Source of the DNA: Alcanivorax sp. | GTDB lineage: Bacteria > Pseudomonadota > Gammaproteobacteria > Pseudomonadales > Alcanivoracaceae | Length of the DNA: 64,000 nt | Assembly (NCBI GenBank): GCA_022449455.1 | Contig: JAKUPL010000015.1 | Location: 44,879-108,878 of the forward strand | Direction of reading: 5' to 3' | Part shown: positions 10,601 to 17,721 of the stretch, one piece after another | How the letters are laid out: every line of letters starts with the position of its first letter | Numbering within the stretch: the first letter of the stretch is position 1 | Notes under the pieces: model-generated | The model's database searches: none | Told to the model about the DNA's origin: nothing | What the model saw: the letters and a program-made list of their open reading frames with translations, nothing else | Translations under genes and position numbers: made by a program

Positions 10601-13052
10601 ACTGGTTGACCTGCCATTGGGCGGTGACGGCCAGATCGGTCCTGGGCATGGTGGCGGGCAGGGCCGGCTGCCAGCCGAGGAAGGTGTGGCCTTCCCGTAC
10701 CGGGGTCGGGGCGTTGATGGTCGCGTCGGGTGCCAGCTCCAGATCGTCCAGCGCCTCGCCGCCGTCGGTGTCGAAACTGACCGTGTAGACCTCGAGCTGC
10801 CACTGGGCGTACAGGGTCTGGTCGGTGCCGCCCAGGGGCAGACTGTCGGTATAGCCGGTGCCGCTGCCGTCGGAGGCGGTGTTCCAGCCCTCGAGGAGAT
10901 AGCCGTCCCGCTGCGGCCGGGGCAGCGGAATGGTGGTGTCGGGGAAGTAGCGGGTGGTCTCCGCCGGATCGCCGGCCTGGGCGTCCAGGGTCAGTGCCAC
11001 GTTCGGAATCAGGCGCGCCAGATTCTGTGCGGGTTGACCGCCCGCGGAGGAAAAGGCGCCGGCCAGATAAAGGCTGTCGCCAGCAATACCCAATCCATTG
11101 ATTAGCTGGTTAACACTCGTGTCTGGTTGTTGGAACGTACCGTCTTTAAGAACGTATAAACCGCTATCGCTACCTAAGAACAACGTCTCCTTAAACGATT
11201 GCAGGGTTTTTCCAGAACCCACGTCGCTGTCGCCGACGTTTGACCATTGACTGCCATCCCAAGCCGCGACGCCACTGGCACTGATGCTTTCGTTCATACG
11301 ATAGATATTGCCGGTGACATACAGAACGTCGTCGTGCACCACCATGCTCTGGACCATGCCGGTGACGGCATCAAGCTCCAGCGGGTACCACTGCTCGCCA
11401 TCGAATGCGACGACTTTAAACAGCAGAAAACCCTCCGGATTATAGAATCGACCGCCGACAACCACTTCATCTTGGTACTCGACAACATCCGTTGGCCCAT
11501 AGTGAACTTGATAAGGAAAATCAACGCTTAACCACTGACTGCCATCCCAGCGCGCCATGCCAGAGGCGGACTCGCCGCCGGCGGCGCTGAACTCGCCCAG
11601 CACCCATAGCTCGTTACCGATCTCTTTCAGGCGAGTCACGGTACCGTTAACGCCAGCCGCCAGCGGCTGCCAGGTTTGCGCGTCGTTATCCCAACGCGCC
11701 ACGCCGGTTATCGGGTCGCTGCCGCTATGATCGAATGCCCCCGCCGCGTAAAGCTCGCCCTGGTAGCTGACGATGCTGGTCACGACACTGTTGAAGCCAT
11801 CCCCCAGCGCGTGCCATTGCGAACCGTCCCAGCGCGCGATCCTGTTTGCCGCCACCCCCGAGATTTGAGTGAAGTCACCGCCGACGATGACATCGCCGTC
11901 GTGTTCCGCCGCCACACGGGTCGGGCCGTCAACGAAGGCCGATTGAAACGCCTGCCACGCGCTGCCGTTGTTCAGGCGCACCAGATTAACAGCGCCGTTT
12001 TTATCGAGCAGACCACCCACTACGATTTCGTTGTTGAACTTGGTGATGCGGTAGAGACGAATCACCGTACCGGCGTAAAGCCCCAAACCATCACCAACGG
12101 CTTGCCAACTGCTGCCGTCCCAAGCGGCAATACCTAAGCTACTAATGCCGTCGGCCGTTTCAAATTGACCGCCAACATAAAGCCTATCGTTGTCCGCATA
12201 CAGCGAATAACCGGCATCGGATAAACCTCCACCCACCGGTGACCATGTGCTGCCATCCCATACGGCTATGTATGGCAGACCAGAACCTCCAGAGCCCGTA
12301 AATTGACCGGTTGCATAGAGTTTGCCTTGGAACGTAACCGCATCGTTAACGGTGGTATTCAGACCTTCACCCAGACTGGACCATGAGCTACCGTCCCAAC
12401 GGGTGATGTAGTTATGGTTTTCACCATTGACCATATAAAAAGAGCCAACAACAATTAAGTCGCCATTAAATTCCGATACGGAGTTAACCGTACCGTGGTC
12501 GGGACCACCCATGGCATGCCAGTTGCTACCGTCCCAGCGCGCGATGCGATTAACGCTTTGGCCCCCAGCGCTGGTGAAAATACCACCGGCGATCAGCTCG
12601 CCGTTGTAGACGGTCAGGTCCACCACGCTGGAATTGAGCCCGTCGCCCAGGGGTGCCCATTGCGCGCCGTCCCAGCTGGCGATGCGCAAGGCGCTGACGC
12701 CGCTGGCGGTGGTGAAGGAGCCGCCGACGATCAGTTTGCCGTCGTACACGGTCATGGCGTAGACCGCGTTGTTGACCCCATCACCCAGCTTCTCCCACCG
12801 GTAGCCGTTCCAGCGGGCCACGTAGTAGACCTGCTGGCCGCCGACCTGGGCGAAGGTGCCGCCGACGTACAGGTCGCCCTGATACTCGGCCAGGGCGCGC
12901 ACCTGGTTATTGGGCGAGCCACCGTTGAGGGCGGCGAAGGCTTCCCAGTTGGCGGCACTGAAGGTCTGGGCGGTGGCGGCCTGGGCGATCAGGCACGCAG
13001 CGGCCACCAGCAACGCGGACAGGCCGCGTCGGGCAAAGGACAGGACGGTCAT
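7686..13052 (-). CDS. Giant secreted modular protein: propeller-like repeats, InlB B-repeats, GlyGly-CTERM-like tail
   Basis: 1788 residues. Residues 1-28 are a Sec signal peptide ending AATAQ. Residues about 30-683 hold about 14 imperfect repeats of about 47 residues of the form LYVGGxF...IAxWDGSxWxxLGDGLN, resembling kelch/Rax2-type propeller blades. Residue 684 on has one divergent and seven regular InlB-type B-repeats (about 755-1195; YTLTFDSNGG...GWSPAxPATVPA...LTAQW). Beta-rich domains follow, then a choice-of-anchor-U-like region (about 1560-1770; KYLNGGWHLF, QDGGPNDADGQADG). The end is GGGGAAGG, a hydrophobic stretch and RRRR, resembling the GlyGly-CTERM signal processed by rhombosortase. 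A cell-surface or released adhesin-like role is inference. GGGGGG precedes the ATG. Confidence 0.85.
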   Translation of the reverse strand: MTVLSFARRGLSALLVAAACLIAQAATAQTFSAANWEAFAALNGGSPNNQVRALAEYQGDLYVGGTFAQVGGQQVYYVARWNGYRWEKLGDGVNNAVYAMTVYDGKLIVGGSFTTASGVSALRIASWDGAQWAPLGDGLNSSVVDLTVYNGELIAGGIFTSAGGQSVNRIARWDGSNWHAMGGPDHGTVNSVSEFNGDLIVVGSFYMVNGENHNYITRWDGSSWSSLGEGLNTTVNDAVTFQGKLYATGQFTGSGGSGLPYIAVWDGSTWSPVGGGLSDAGYSLYADNDRLYVGGQFETADGISSLGIAAWDGSSWQAVGDGLGLYAGTVIRLYRITKFNNEIVVGGLLDKNGAVNLVRLNNGSAWQAFQSAFVDGPTRVAAEHDGDVIVGGDFTQISGVAANRIARWDGSQWHALGDGFNSVVTSIVSYQGELYAAGAFDHSGSDPITGVARWDNDAQTWQPLAAGVNGTVTRLKEIGNELWVLGEFSAAGGESASGMARWDGSQWLSVDFPYQVHYGPTDVVEYQDEVVVGGRFYNPEGFLLFKVVAFDGEQWYPLELDAVTGMVQSMVVHDDVLYVTGNIYRMNESISASGVAAWDGSQWSNVGDSDVGSGKTLQSFKETLFLGSDSGLYVLKDGTFQQPDTSVNQLINGLGIAGDSLYLAGAFSSAGGQPAQNLARLIPNVALTLDAQAGDPAETTRYFPDTTIPLPRPQRDGYLLEGWNTASDGSGTGYTDSLPLGGTDQTLYAQWQLEVYTVSFDTDGGEALDDLELAPDATINAPTPVREGHTFLGWQPALPATMPRTDLAVTAQWQVNQYTLTFNSNGGSSVGAITQNYGSAVTAPTAPVLEGYTFAGWSPALPATVPAQDLTLTAQWQVNQYTLTFDSNGGTAVGGITQNYGSAVTIPAAPTREGHTFTGWSPAVPATVPAGNLTLTAQWQVNQYTLTFDSNGGTAVGALTQDYGSAVNAPAAPSREGHTFTGWSPSVPATVPAQNLTLTAQWQVNQYTLTFDSNGGTAVGALTQDYGSAVTAPAAPTREGHTFNGWSPSVPATVPAQNLTLTAQWEVNQYTITFDSNGGSAVDALTLDYASAVTAPDAPTRKGYAFTGWSPALPATVPARDLTVTAQWSVNAYTLTFDSAGGTAVAPLTQDYGTAITAPAAPQREFHVFQGWSPAVPATMPAANQVLTAVWQEFTRYTAAVVVQGEGQVSPASQTLYQTQSAQFTLTLNDPDDYVTVNGCGAALAGGLITTAPLTASCTVQVGIFPSTQPEKDKEGPLASAESVRFRLQGGAGEKALSSVYLMRAGVDAPLFGDDMNTLLTLNEDGSYTFVAERTGRYTLLFSDAVSGEITEVTIDVLPYLAFTSSHRRALREDTSALTLWLSDEPIEYPVTATLNGSDMGFESQSVSLFENDARRLELAVPTGAGDTAAVDLTDLDSALPGNPVQQALTLQSDPLPLSLELTVTQGLLMDTRVVGRDRGTVIIHVDAGGAQVDQYDWQAENLPLSSNGNQAAFNLETLEAGSYEIAVTATTADTRGVALATLQVVETCPTEGCYALAQRVPPSANPFADEPHRLALCPGSRVSLCGGEQKAYLETAGPFRLALGTTSSNQSWASGEFALGVSDGSLPRDNAYLHQGVAVDFEIQALDQPGETVPVAIPLVGDTVIPAGAVWRKYLNGGWHLFLEDAFNQLHSAPKNGLGLCPVVSADSWTPGLTEGDACVRLMIQDGGPNDADGQADGVIRDPGTLAVKRADEARPEDLWGGGGAAGGLMVGLLSLLALRRRRVGAA
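9480..10790 (-). repeat. Tandem array of seven about 189-bp units encoding InlB B-repeats
   Basis: Inside the giant gene, seven consecutive about 63-codon units repeat at the DNA level. The central three are nearly identical in protein (differences at only a few positions, e.g. TREGHTF/SREGHTF). Each unit ends in a TAQWQVNQYTLTF junction. Outer units are more diverged, a pattern consistent with unequal crossing-over in the middle of the array. Confidence 0.85.
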
Positions 13053-13248
13053 GAAGAATTCCCCCCGGAATTGGCGTTCCCACGCCAGCGCTATCGGCTA
13101 AGGGGTGCCTTCCAGCGCCCCCGGTCTAAAGTCGTTATCGACGTTATTGGAGGACAGATTAATCGGATTTTGTGAAGAAGCGTAAGTTTCTTTGCGCGGA
13201 ATGTTTAAGAATACGCCGTTATTCGTAGCTTTTTGGCCGAAAGGGTGT

Positions 13249-13288
13249 TAGGGCCTGTTCGCGATGCAAGGAGTGTGAACAGGCCCTA
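13249..13288. repeat. Inverted repeat TAGGGCCTGTTC ... GAACAGGCCCTA
   Basis: Perfect 12-bp arms (13249-13260 and 13277-13288) around a 16-base loop. The right arm includes the stop codon of the minus-strand Nudix gene, so the hairpin would form at that transcript's 3' end. There is no following T-run in the minus direction. The preceding 13053-13248 is the comparatively AT-rich upstream region of the giant gene; no confident promoter was identified in it. A short hairpin TGGCGT-TCCC-ACGCCA lies near 13072-13087. Confidence 0.6.
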
Positions 13289-13852
13289 GAGCGCGTCGTC
13301 CAGGGAGGGCTTGCGCCGCAACGGCTGGATGTCCTGGGTGCGCACCGGGAAGTCGCCGTCGCCGGCCCGGTCCTGGAAATAGAATTTCAGGGTGCGGCCG
13401 ATGGTGGGGAAGGCCAGCTCGTCCCAGGGAATCTGGTCTTCCGTGAACAGGGCGGCGTCGGCGCTTTCTTCACCGACGCCGTAGTCGCCGTTGACCATCT
13501 CGCTGAGGAAGAACATGTAGACCTGATTGATGTGCGGCAGGTTGAACACCGTGTACAGGTCGCCGATGGCCACGGTGGCGCAGGCCTCTTCCCAGGTTTC
13601 CCGGGCGGCCCCTTCCTGCAGGGTTTCGCCGTTCTCCATGTAGCCGGCGGGCAGGGTCCAGTAGCCGATGCGCGGCTCGATGGCCCGTTTGCAGAGCAGA
13701 ATGCGGCCCTCCCAGACCGGAATGGCGCCGACCACGATCTTGGGATTCTGGTAATGGATGGTGCCGCACTGGTCGCACCAGTAGCGCGGACGATTGTCGC
13801 CTTCGGGAACGGAAAACAGGATCTCATTGCCACAGTGGCTGCAGTATTTCAT
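13286..13852 (-). CDS. Nudix hydrolase with N-terminal zinc ribbon (NudC-like, short)
   Basis: 188 residues. A four-cysteine zinc ribbon (Cys4, Cys7, Cys26, Cys29) is followed by a Nudix domain with a complete box (about residues 70-92: [10 protein letters not shown]...RETWEEA). NADH pyrophosphatase NudC also combines such a ribbon and box but has an extra N-terminal domain (about 257 residues in E. coli), which is absent here. Substrate is therefore uncertain: NAD(H), ADP-ribose or another nucleoside diphosphate derivative. The frame stays open 66 codons upstream, but that extension overlaps the start region of the divergent CoA pyrophosphatase gene and has no family similarity. ATG 13852 is taken. 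Confidence 0.85.
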   Translation of the reverse strand: MKYCSHCGNEILFSVPEGDNRPRYWCDQCGTIHYQNPKIVVGAIPVWEGRILLCKRAIEPRIGYWTLPAGYMENGETLQEGAARETWEEACATVAIGDLYTVFNLPHINQVYMFFLSEMVNGDYGVGEESADAALFTEDQIPWDELAFPTIGRTLKFYFQDRAGDGDFPVRTQDIQPLRRKPSLDDAL

Positions 13853-14024
13853 CGAAAGGCTCGGCGGCTCCGGGTCGGCGAACGGCCAGACTACTGACTT
13901 GCCGGGGCGTCGGCAATCGTCCATGACGTGAACGGGGCGGCCCGGTTCGGCTTGCCCGACGGGCGGCCTCTGTTCAAACTGTTGTTTGAAAAGCAGCGTG
14001 TGAATCGATCTCGGGAGCGTGGAA

Positions 14025-14606
14025 GTGTTGGATCTGTTGCGGCAGCGCATGGCGGCCTACCCCTATAACGACCTGCCGGTGGCACTGCCGGAGGCGGCCG
14101 TGCTGATGCCCTTCGTGGATCAGCCGGAACCGGAACTGATCCTGACGGTGCGCGCCCAGGGCCTGTCCACCCACGCCGGCCAGGTGGCCTTTCCCGGTGG
14201 CAAGCGTGATCCGGAGGACCCGGACCTGAAGGCCACCGCGCTGCGCGAAAGCCTGGAGGAGGTGGGCCTGCCCGATGATCAGGTGGAGGTGGTCGGCAAC
14301 CTGTCGCCGGTGCCGTCACGCTTCGGCATCAAGGTGACCCCGTTCGTGGGCCTGGTGCGCCCCGGGGTGTCGCTGGTCCCGGAGCCCGGCGAGATCGAGA
14401 CCATCTTCCACGTGCCGCTGAGCTTCTTCCTGGACCAGCCGCCGCGGCTGTCGGCGCCGGTGGAGTTTTACGGCCGCCGCTTGCGCATGCCCAGCTATCA
14501 TTACGAGGACAAACACATCTGGGGTCTGACCGCGTTCATGATCCTGGACCTGATCAACCATGTGTACGACGCCGATGTGCGTTTCGACCTGACAGGTGAA
14601 CAATGA
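14025..14606 (+). CDS. CoA pyrophosphatase, Nudix family (NudL/YeaB-like)
   Basis: 193 residues with the NudL pattern: LMPFVDQ, the [14 protein letters not shown] motif preceding the Nudix box, and box residues [10 protein letters not shown]...RESLEEVGL. The family hydrolyses CoA or acyl-CoA to 4'-phosphopantetheine and 3',5'-ADP. The GTG at 14025 is chosen because GGGAGC sits 6 bases upstream; a GTG at 14019 in the same frame is too close to it. The last codons overlap the next gene by an ATGA junction, indicating translational coupling with the gamma-carbonic anhydrase gene. Confidence 0.85.
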   Translation: MLDLLRQRMAAYPYNDLPVALPEAAVLMPFVDQPEPELILTVRAQGLSTHAGQVAFPGGKRDPEDPDLKATALRESLEEVGLPDDQVEVVGNLSPVPSRFGIKVTPFVGLVRPGVSLVPEPGEIETIFHVPLSFFLDQPPRLSAPVEFYGRRLRMPSYHYEDKHIWGLTAFMILDLINHVYDADVRFDLTGEQ

Positions 14607-15139
14607 TCTATAAATTGGGAGATCGCCGCGTGGAGCTGCGCGGCGAGGGGCAGTGGATCGCGCCCGACGCCACCGTGATCGGCTCGGTGGTGCTGGGCGA
14701 AAACGTCAGCGTCTGGTTCGGTGCGGTGATCCGTGGCGATAATGACCTGATCGAAATCGGCGACCATTCCAATATTCAGGAAAATTCCGTGCTGCACGTG
14801 GACCCGGGCGTGCCGATGAAGATCGGCAAGGGTGTCACCGTGGGCCACAAGGTGATGCTGCACGGCTGCACCATTGGCGACAACAGCCTGATCGGCATCA
14901 ACGCGGTGGTGCTCAACAAGGCCCGCATCGGCAACAACTGCATCATCGGCGCCCACGCCCTGGTGCCGGAGGGCATGGACATTCCCGACAACTCCCTGGT
15001 GATGGGGGCTCCGGCCAAGGTGGTGAAGGAGATTTCCGACGGCCATAAGGCGATGCTGACCATGAGCAGCCAGCATTACGCCGCCCATGCCCGCCATTTC
15101 GAGGAGCATCTGGAAATCGATGAGCGCTTCCAGGACTGA
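14603..15139 (+). CDS. Gamma-class carbonic anhydrase family protein (YrdA/PaaY-like)
   Basis: 178-residue left-handed beta-helix protein built of hexapeptide repeats ([35 protein letters not shown] and [14 protein letters not shown] are typical). The zinc-binding histidines are recognisable in [15 protein letters not shown]. Such proteins are carbonic anhydrases or CoA-thioesterase-like PaaY relatives; actual activity cannot be decided from sequence. The start ATG overlaps the stop of the CoA pyrophosphatase gene. The last 20 bases overlap the start of the DUF1289 gene, so these three genes form a tightly packed operon. Confidence 0.9.
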   Translation: MIYKLGDRRVELRGEGQWIAPDATVIGSVVLGENVSVWFGAVIRGDNDLIEIGDHSNIQENSVLHVDPGVPMKIGKGVTVGHKVMLHGCTIGDNSLIGINAVVLNKARIGNNCIIGAHALVPEGMDIPDNSLVMGAPAKVVKEISDGHKAMLTMSSQHYAAHARHFEEHLEIDERFQD

Positions 15140-15341
15140 GCCCCGGGTGGTGTCGCCGTGCGTTTCGATCTGCGCGCTGGACGGCGACGATGTCTGCGTG
15201 GGCTGCTTTCGCACCGGTCGGGAAATCAGCTACTGGGGCCGGTTGCCCACGGTTTGGCAGCGCGAAGTGCTGGCGCGCAGCCAGCGGCGCATGGCCGGTG
15301 AGGATGCCCCCTGCGTGATGGAGGAAGTCACCCTTCCGTAG
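15120..15341 (+). CDS. DUF1289 small cysteine-rich protein
   Basis: 73-residue protein of the Fe-S-associated-type DUF1289 family. The signature [21 protein letters not shown] contains four cysteines with a C-x3-C...C-x2-C spacing, followed by ISYWGRL. Function is unknown; metal or iron-sulfur binding has been suggested for the family from its cysteines. ATG 15120 is preferred over an earlier in-frame ATG at 15087 because GGAAA lies 5 bases upstream and the family N-terminus is short. It overlaps the end of the carbonic anhydrase gene by 20 bases. Confidence 0.85.
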   Translation: MSASRTEPRVVSPCVSICALDGDDVCVGCFRTGREISYWGRLPTVWQREVLARSQRRMAGEDAPCVMEEVTLP

Positions 15342-15396
15342 AAAGATCGTCCATGAAAGAACGTCCATGAAAGATCGTCCATGAGAGAACGCCGAT
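15341..15396. repeat. Four 14-bp tandem repeats before the patatin gene
   Basis: Four head-to-tail copies of a 14-bp unit, consensus GAAAGATCGTCCAT. Copies 1 and 3 are identical, copy 2 differs at one base, copy 4 at several. The array starts at the last base of the DUF1289 stop and ends inside the ATG of the patatin gene. Each unit junction creates an ATGAAAGA or ATGAGAGA, so the leader contains several out-of-frame ATGs. Confidence 0.9.
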
Positions 15397-16390
15397 GAAA
15401 GCGCCCATGAGCCTGCCCGGGCTGAAAAAAAGCGACGACAAGGATGACAAAAGCGGGCCGGCGCCGGCGCCGCGCCGGCCCCGGGTCGGGCTGGCCCTCG
15501 GCAGCGGCTCGGCGCGGGGCTGGGCGCACATCGGTATTATCCAGGGCCTGGAAGAATTGGGCGTGGACATCGACGTGGTGGCCGGCACCTCCATCGGCGC
15601 GTTGGTGGGCGGCGCCTACGTCAGCGGCGCGCTGGGCGACTTCGGCGACTGGGTCAAGACTCTGACCACGCGCGACGTGTTCAGCCTGATGGACTTCACG
15701 TTCTCCGGAGGGGTGGTCAAGGGCGAAAAGCTGTTCGGTTTCTTCGAGCGGATGCACAGCAACCCGGACATCGAGGACCTGGATAAGCGCTTCGTCACCG
15801 TGGCCACCGACATGAAAAGCGGCCGTGAGGTGTGGATCAGCAAGGGGCCGGTGCTGGACGCCGCCCGCGCCTCCTGCGCGTTGCCGGGGCTGTTCTCGCC
15901 GTTCCAGCATCAGACCCGCTGGATGCTCGACGGCGGTCTGGTGAACCCGGTGCCGGTGTCCGCCGCCCGCGCCTTCGGCGCCGACGTGGTGATCGCCGTC
16001 AACCTGAATGCCCAGCTGGTGGGTGCCCACCTGAGCCGGCAACGGCCGCCGGACGACGAACACCAGAGCGAGGAAGACCGTAGCCTGTGGCAGAAGATGG
16101 CCGGCTATTTCGCCGCCGGTGAAGGGCAGAACCCGGGCTTTTTCGACGTGGTGGCGTCCAGCGTCAACATCATGCAGGACCGCATCACCCGTTCACGGAT
16201 GGCCGGCGACCCGCCGGAGATCACCCTGATTCCGCTGCTGGAGGACTTCGCCCTGATGGACTTCCACCGCGCCGGCGAGGCCATCGATGAGGGCCGCCGC
16301 CTGGTGGATCGCCACGAGGGCGACATTCGCGCCTGGATCGGTTCGCCCCACGCGGTGGTGGACGCTTCCCCCGACCGCGAGGATGTCTAG
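15395..16390 (+). CDS. Patatin-like phospholipase, RssA type
   Basis: 331 residues. The patatin domain starts at about residue 30 with the oxyanion loop GSGSARG (36-42) and the nucleophile elbow GTSIG (Ser66). The partner aspartate is in the DGG motif (MLDGGLVNPVP). This is the Ser-Asp dyad of patatin lipases; RssA/YchK relatives are cytoplasmic acyl hydrolases with poorly known substrates. The N-terminus is a charged Lys/Asp-rich extension. No ribosome site better than the GAGAGA inside the preceding 14-bp repeat array was found. Its stop overlaps the stop of the convergent CNNM gene (CTAG at 16387-16390). Confidence 0.88.
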   Translation: MKAPMSLPGLKKSDDKDDKSGPAPAPRRPRVGLALGSGSARGWAHIGIIQGLEELGVDIDVVAGTSIGALVGGAYVSGALGDFGDWVKTLTTRDVFSLMDFTFSGGVVKGEKLFGFFERMHSNPDIEDLDKRFVTVATDMKSGREVWISKGPVLDAARASCALPGLFSPFQHQTRWMLDGGLVNPVPVSAARAFGADVVIAVNLNAQLVGAHLSRQRPPDDEHQSEEDRSLWQKMAGYFAAGEGQNPGFFDVVASSVNIMQDRITRSRMAGDPPEITLIPLLEDFALMDFHRAGEAIDEGRRLVDRHEGDIRAWIGSPHAVVDASPDREDV

Positions 16391-17646
16391 CTGGAAGCCA
16401 GTCTGACCCGGGCGGTTTTCACCATATTGTCCTTCACCTGGACGATCTCGATCAGGTAGTCGCCGATACGGATCGAGATATTGGCGTCCGGAATGTCTTC
16501 CAGATGCTCCAGGATCAGACCGTTGAGGGTGCGCGGGCCGCCGGTGGGCAGGTCCCATTCCAGGGAGCGGTTGATGTCGCGCAGGTGGGTGGCGCCGTCG
16601 ATCACGAAGCTGCCGTCCTCCTGGGGGTGAATATCCTGGCTGCTGGCGGCCAGGTCGGTGGTGAACTCGCCGACGATCTCCTCGAGAATGTCCTCCAGGG
16701 TCACCAGGCCCAGCACGTCCCCGTACTCGTCCACCACGATGCCGATGCGCCGCTTGGCGTTCTGGAAATTGATCAGCTGGCGGTTCAGGGAGGTGCCCTC
16801 GGGCACGAAGTAGGGCTCCACCGTGTACTGCATCAGTTCCGCCTTGTTGATGTCTTCCTTGAGCAGCAGGCGGCTGAGTTTGCGCAGGTGCAGGGTGCCG
16901 AGCATGTTGTTCGGGTCGCCCCGGTACACCGGCAGGCGGGTGTGCTGGCTGGCGCGCAGGGTGCCCATGATCTCGTCCATATCGTCATCGATGTCCACGC
17001 CCACCATCTCGTTGCGCGGAATCATGATGTCCTCCACCGTGACGCTTTCCAGGTCGAGGATATTGAGCAGCATCTTCTGGTGCTTTTCCGGGATCAGCCC
17101 GCCGGCCTCGTTGACCACCGTGCGCAGCTCCTCCGGGCTGAGGTGATCGTCCTCGCCCTGGCCGGTGGCGGTGCCGGCCAGCCGCAGGAACACCATGCTG
17201 ACGCCATTGACCAGCCACACCAGCGGTGCCAGCAGCCACTGCAGCGGCTTGAGCACGAAGCTGGCGGGGAAGGCCACCCGCTCCGGCTTCATGGCCGCGT
17301 AGGTCTTCGGCGTGATCTCAGCGAACACCAGCATCACCAGGGTGATCACCACCGGCGCCACCGCCGCGCCGGAGTCGCCCAGCCAGCGGATCGCCAGGAT
17401 CGCGGCCACCGTGGCGGCGAAATTGTTGACGAAATTGTTACCGATCAGGATTACCGACAGCAGCCGGTCGGTGCGGCGCAGCAGTTCCTCCACCCGCCGG
17501 GCGGCGCGGTGCCCCTGCCGGGCCAGATGGCGCAGCCGGTAGCGGTTGATCGCCACCATGCCGGTTTCACTGCTGGAGAAGAACGCGGACGCGAGAATCA
17601 GGATGACCAGGGCGGTGAGCAGCCACCCGTCGGAGAAACTGTCCAA
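16387..17646 (-). CDS. CNNM/CorB-type membrane protein (DUF21, CBS pair, CorC_HlyC domain)
   Basis: 419 residues. The N-terminal DUF21 domain has about four membrane segments (to about residue 165; signature AFFSSSETGMVAINRYRLRHL). A tandem CBS domain (about 195-325; TVEDIMIPRNEM, IGIVVDEYGDVLGLVTLEDILEEIVGE spread over the second CBS) and a C-terminal CorC_HlyC domain follow. Family members are implicated in magnesium or cobalt export and resistance. The reading frame begins at TTG 17646; no ATG/GTG with a ribosome site is visible, so the exact start is uncertain. It is the expected neighbour of ccsA and ffh in Pseudomonas, here separated from ccsA by a LuxR gene. Confidence 0.9.
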   Translation of the reverse strand: MDSFSDGWLLTALVILILASAFFSSSETGMVAINRYRLRHLARQGHRAARRVEELLRRTDRLLSVILIGNNFVNNFAATVAAILAIRWLGDSGAAVAPVVITLVMLVFAEITPKTYAAMKPERVAFPASFVLKPLQWLLAPLVWLVNGVSMVFLRLAGTATGQGEDDHLSPEELRTVVNEAGGLIPEKHQKMLLNILDLESVTVEDIMIPRNEMVGVDIDDDMDEIMGTLRASQHTRLPVYRGDPNNMLGTLHLRKLSRLLLKEDINKAELMQYTVEPYFVPEGTSLNRQLINFQNAKRRIGIVVDEYGDVLGLVTLEDILEEIVGEFTTDLAASSQDIHPQEDGSFVIDGATHLRDINRSLEWDLPTGGPRTLNGLILEHLEDIPDANISIRIGDYLIEIVQVKDNMVKTARVRLASS

Positions 17647-17721
17647 GAGGGAGTCGTTTGGTTGCTGATTGGCCGGCCATTGTTTGGGCGCCCGGCGGGG
17701 CTGTCAAGCGGTAGGGCCGGC

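Noticed and set aside
9480..10790. CRISPR-like or transposon interpretation of the regular repeats in the giant gene
   Set aside because: The period (about 189 bp) is a whole number of codons and the units encode InlB B-repeats in one continuous frame; there are no spacers.
13853..14050. Long N-terminal extension of the short NudC-like protein
   Set aside because: It would overlap the divergent CoA pyrophosphatase start and is not similar to the NudC N-terminal domain.
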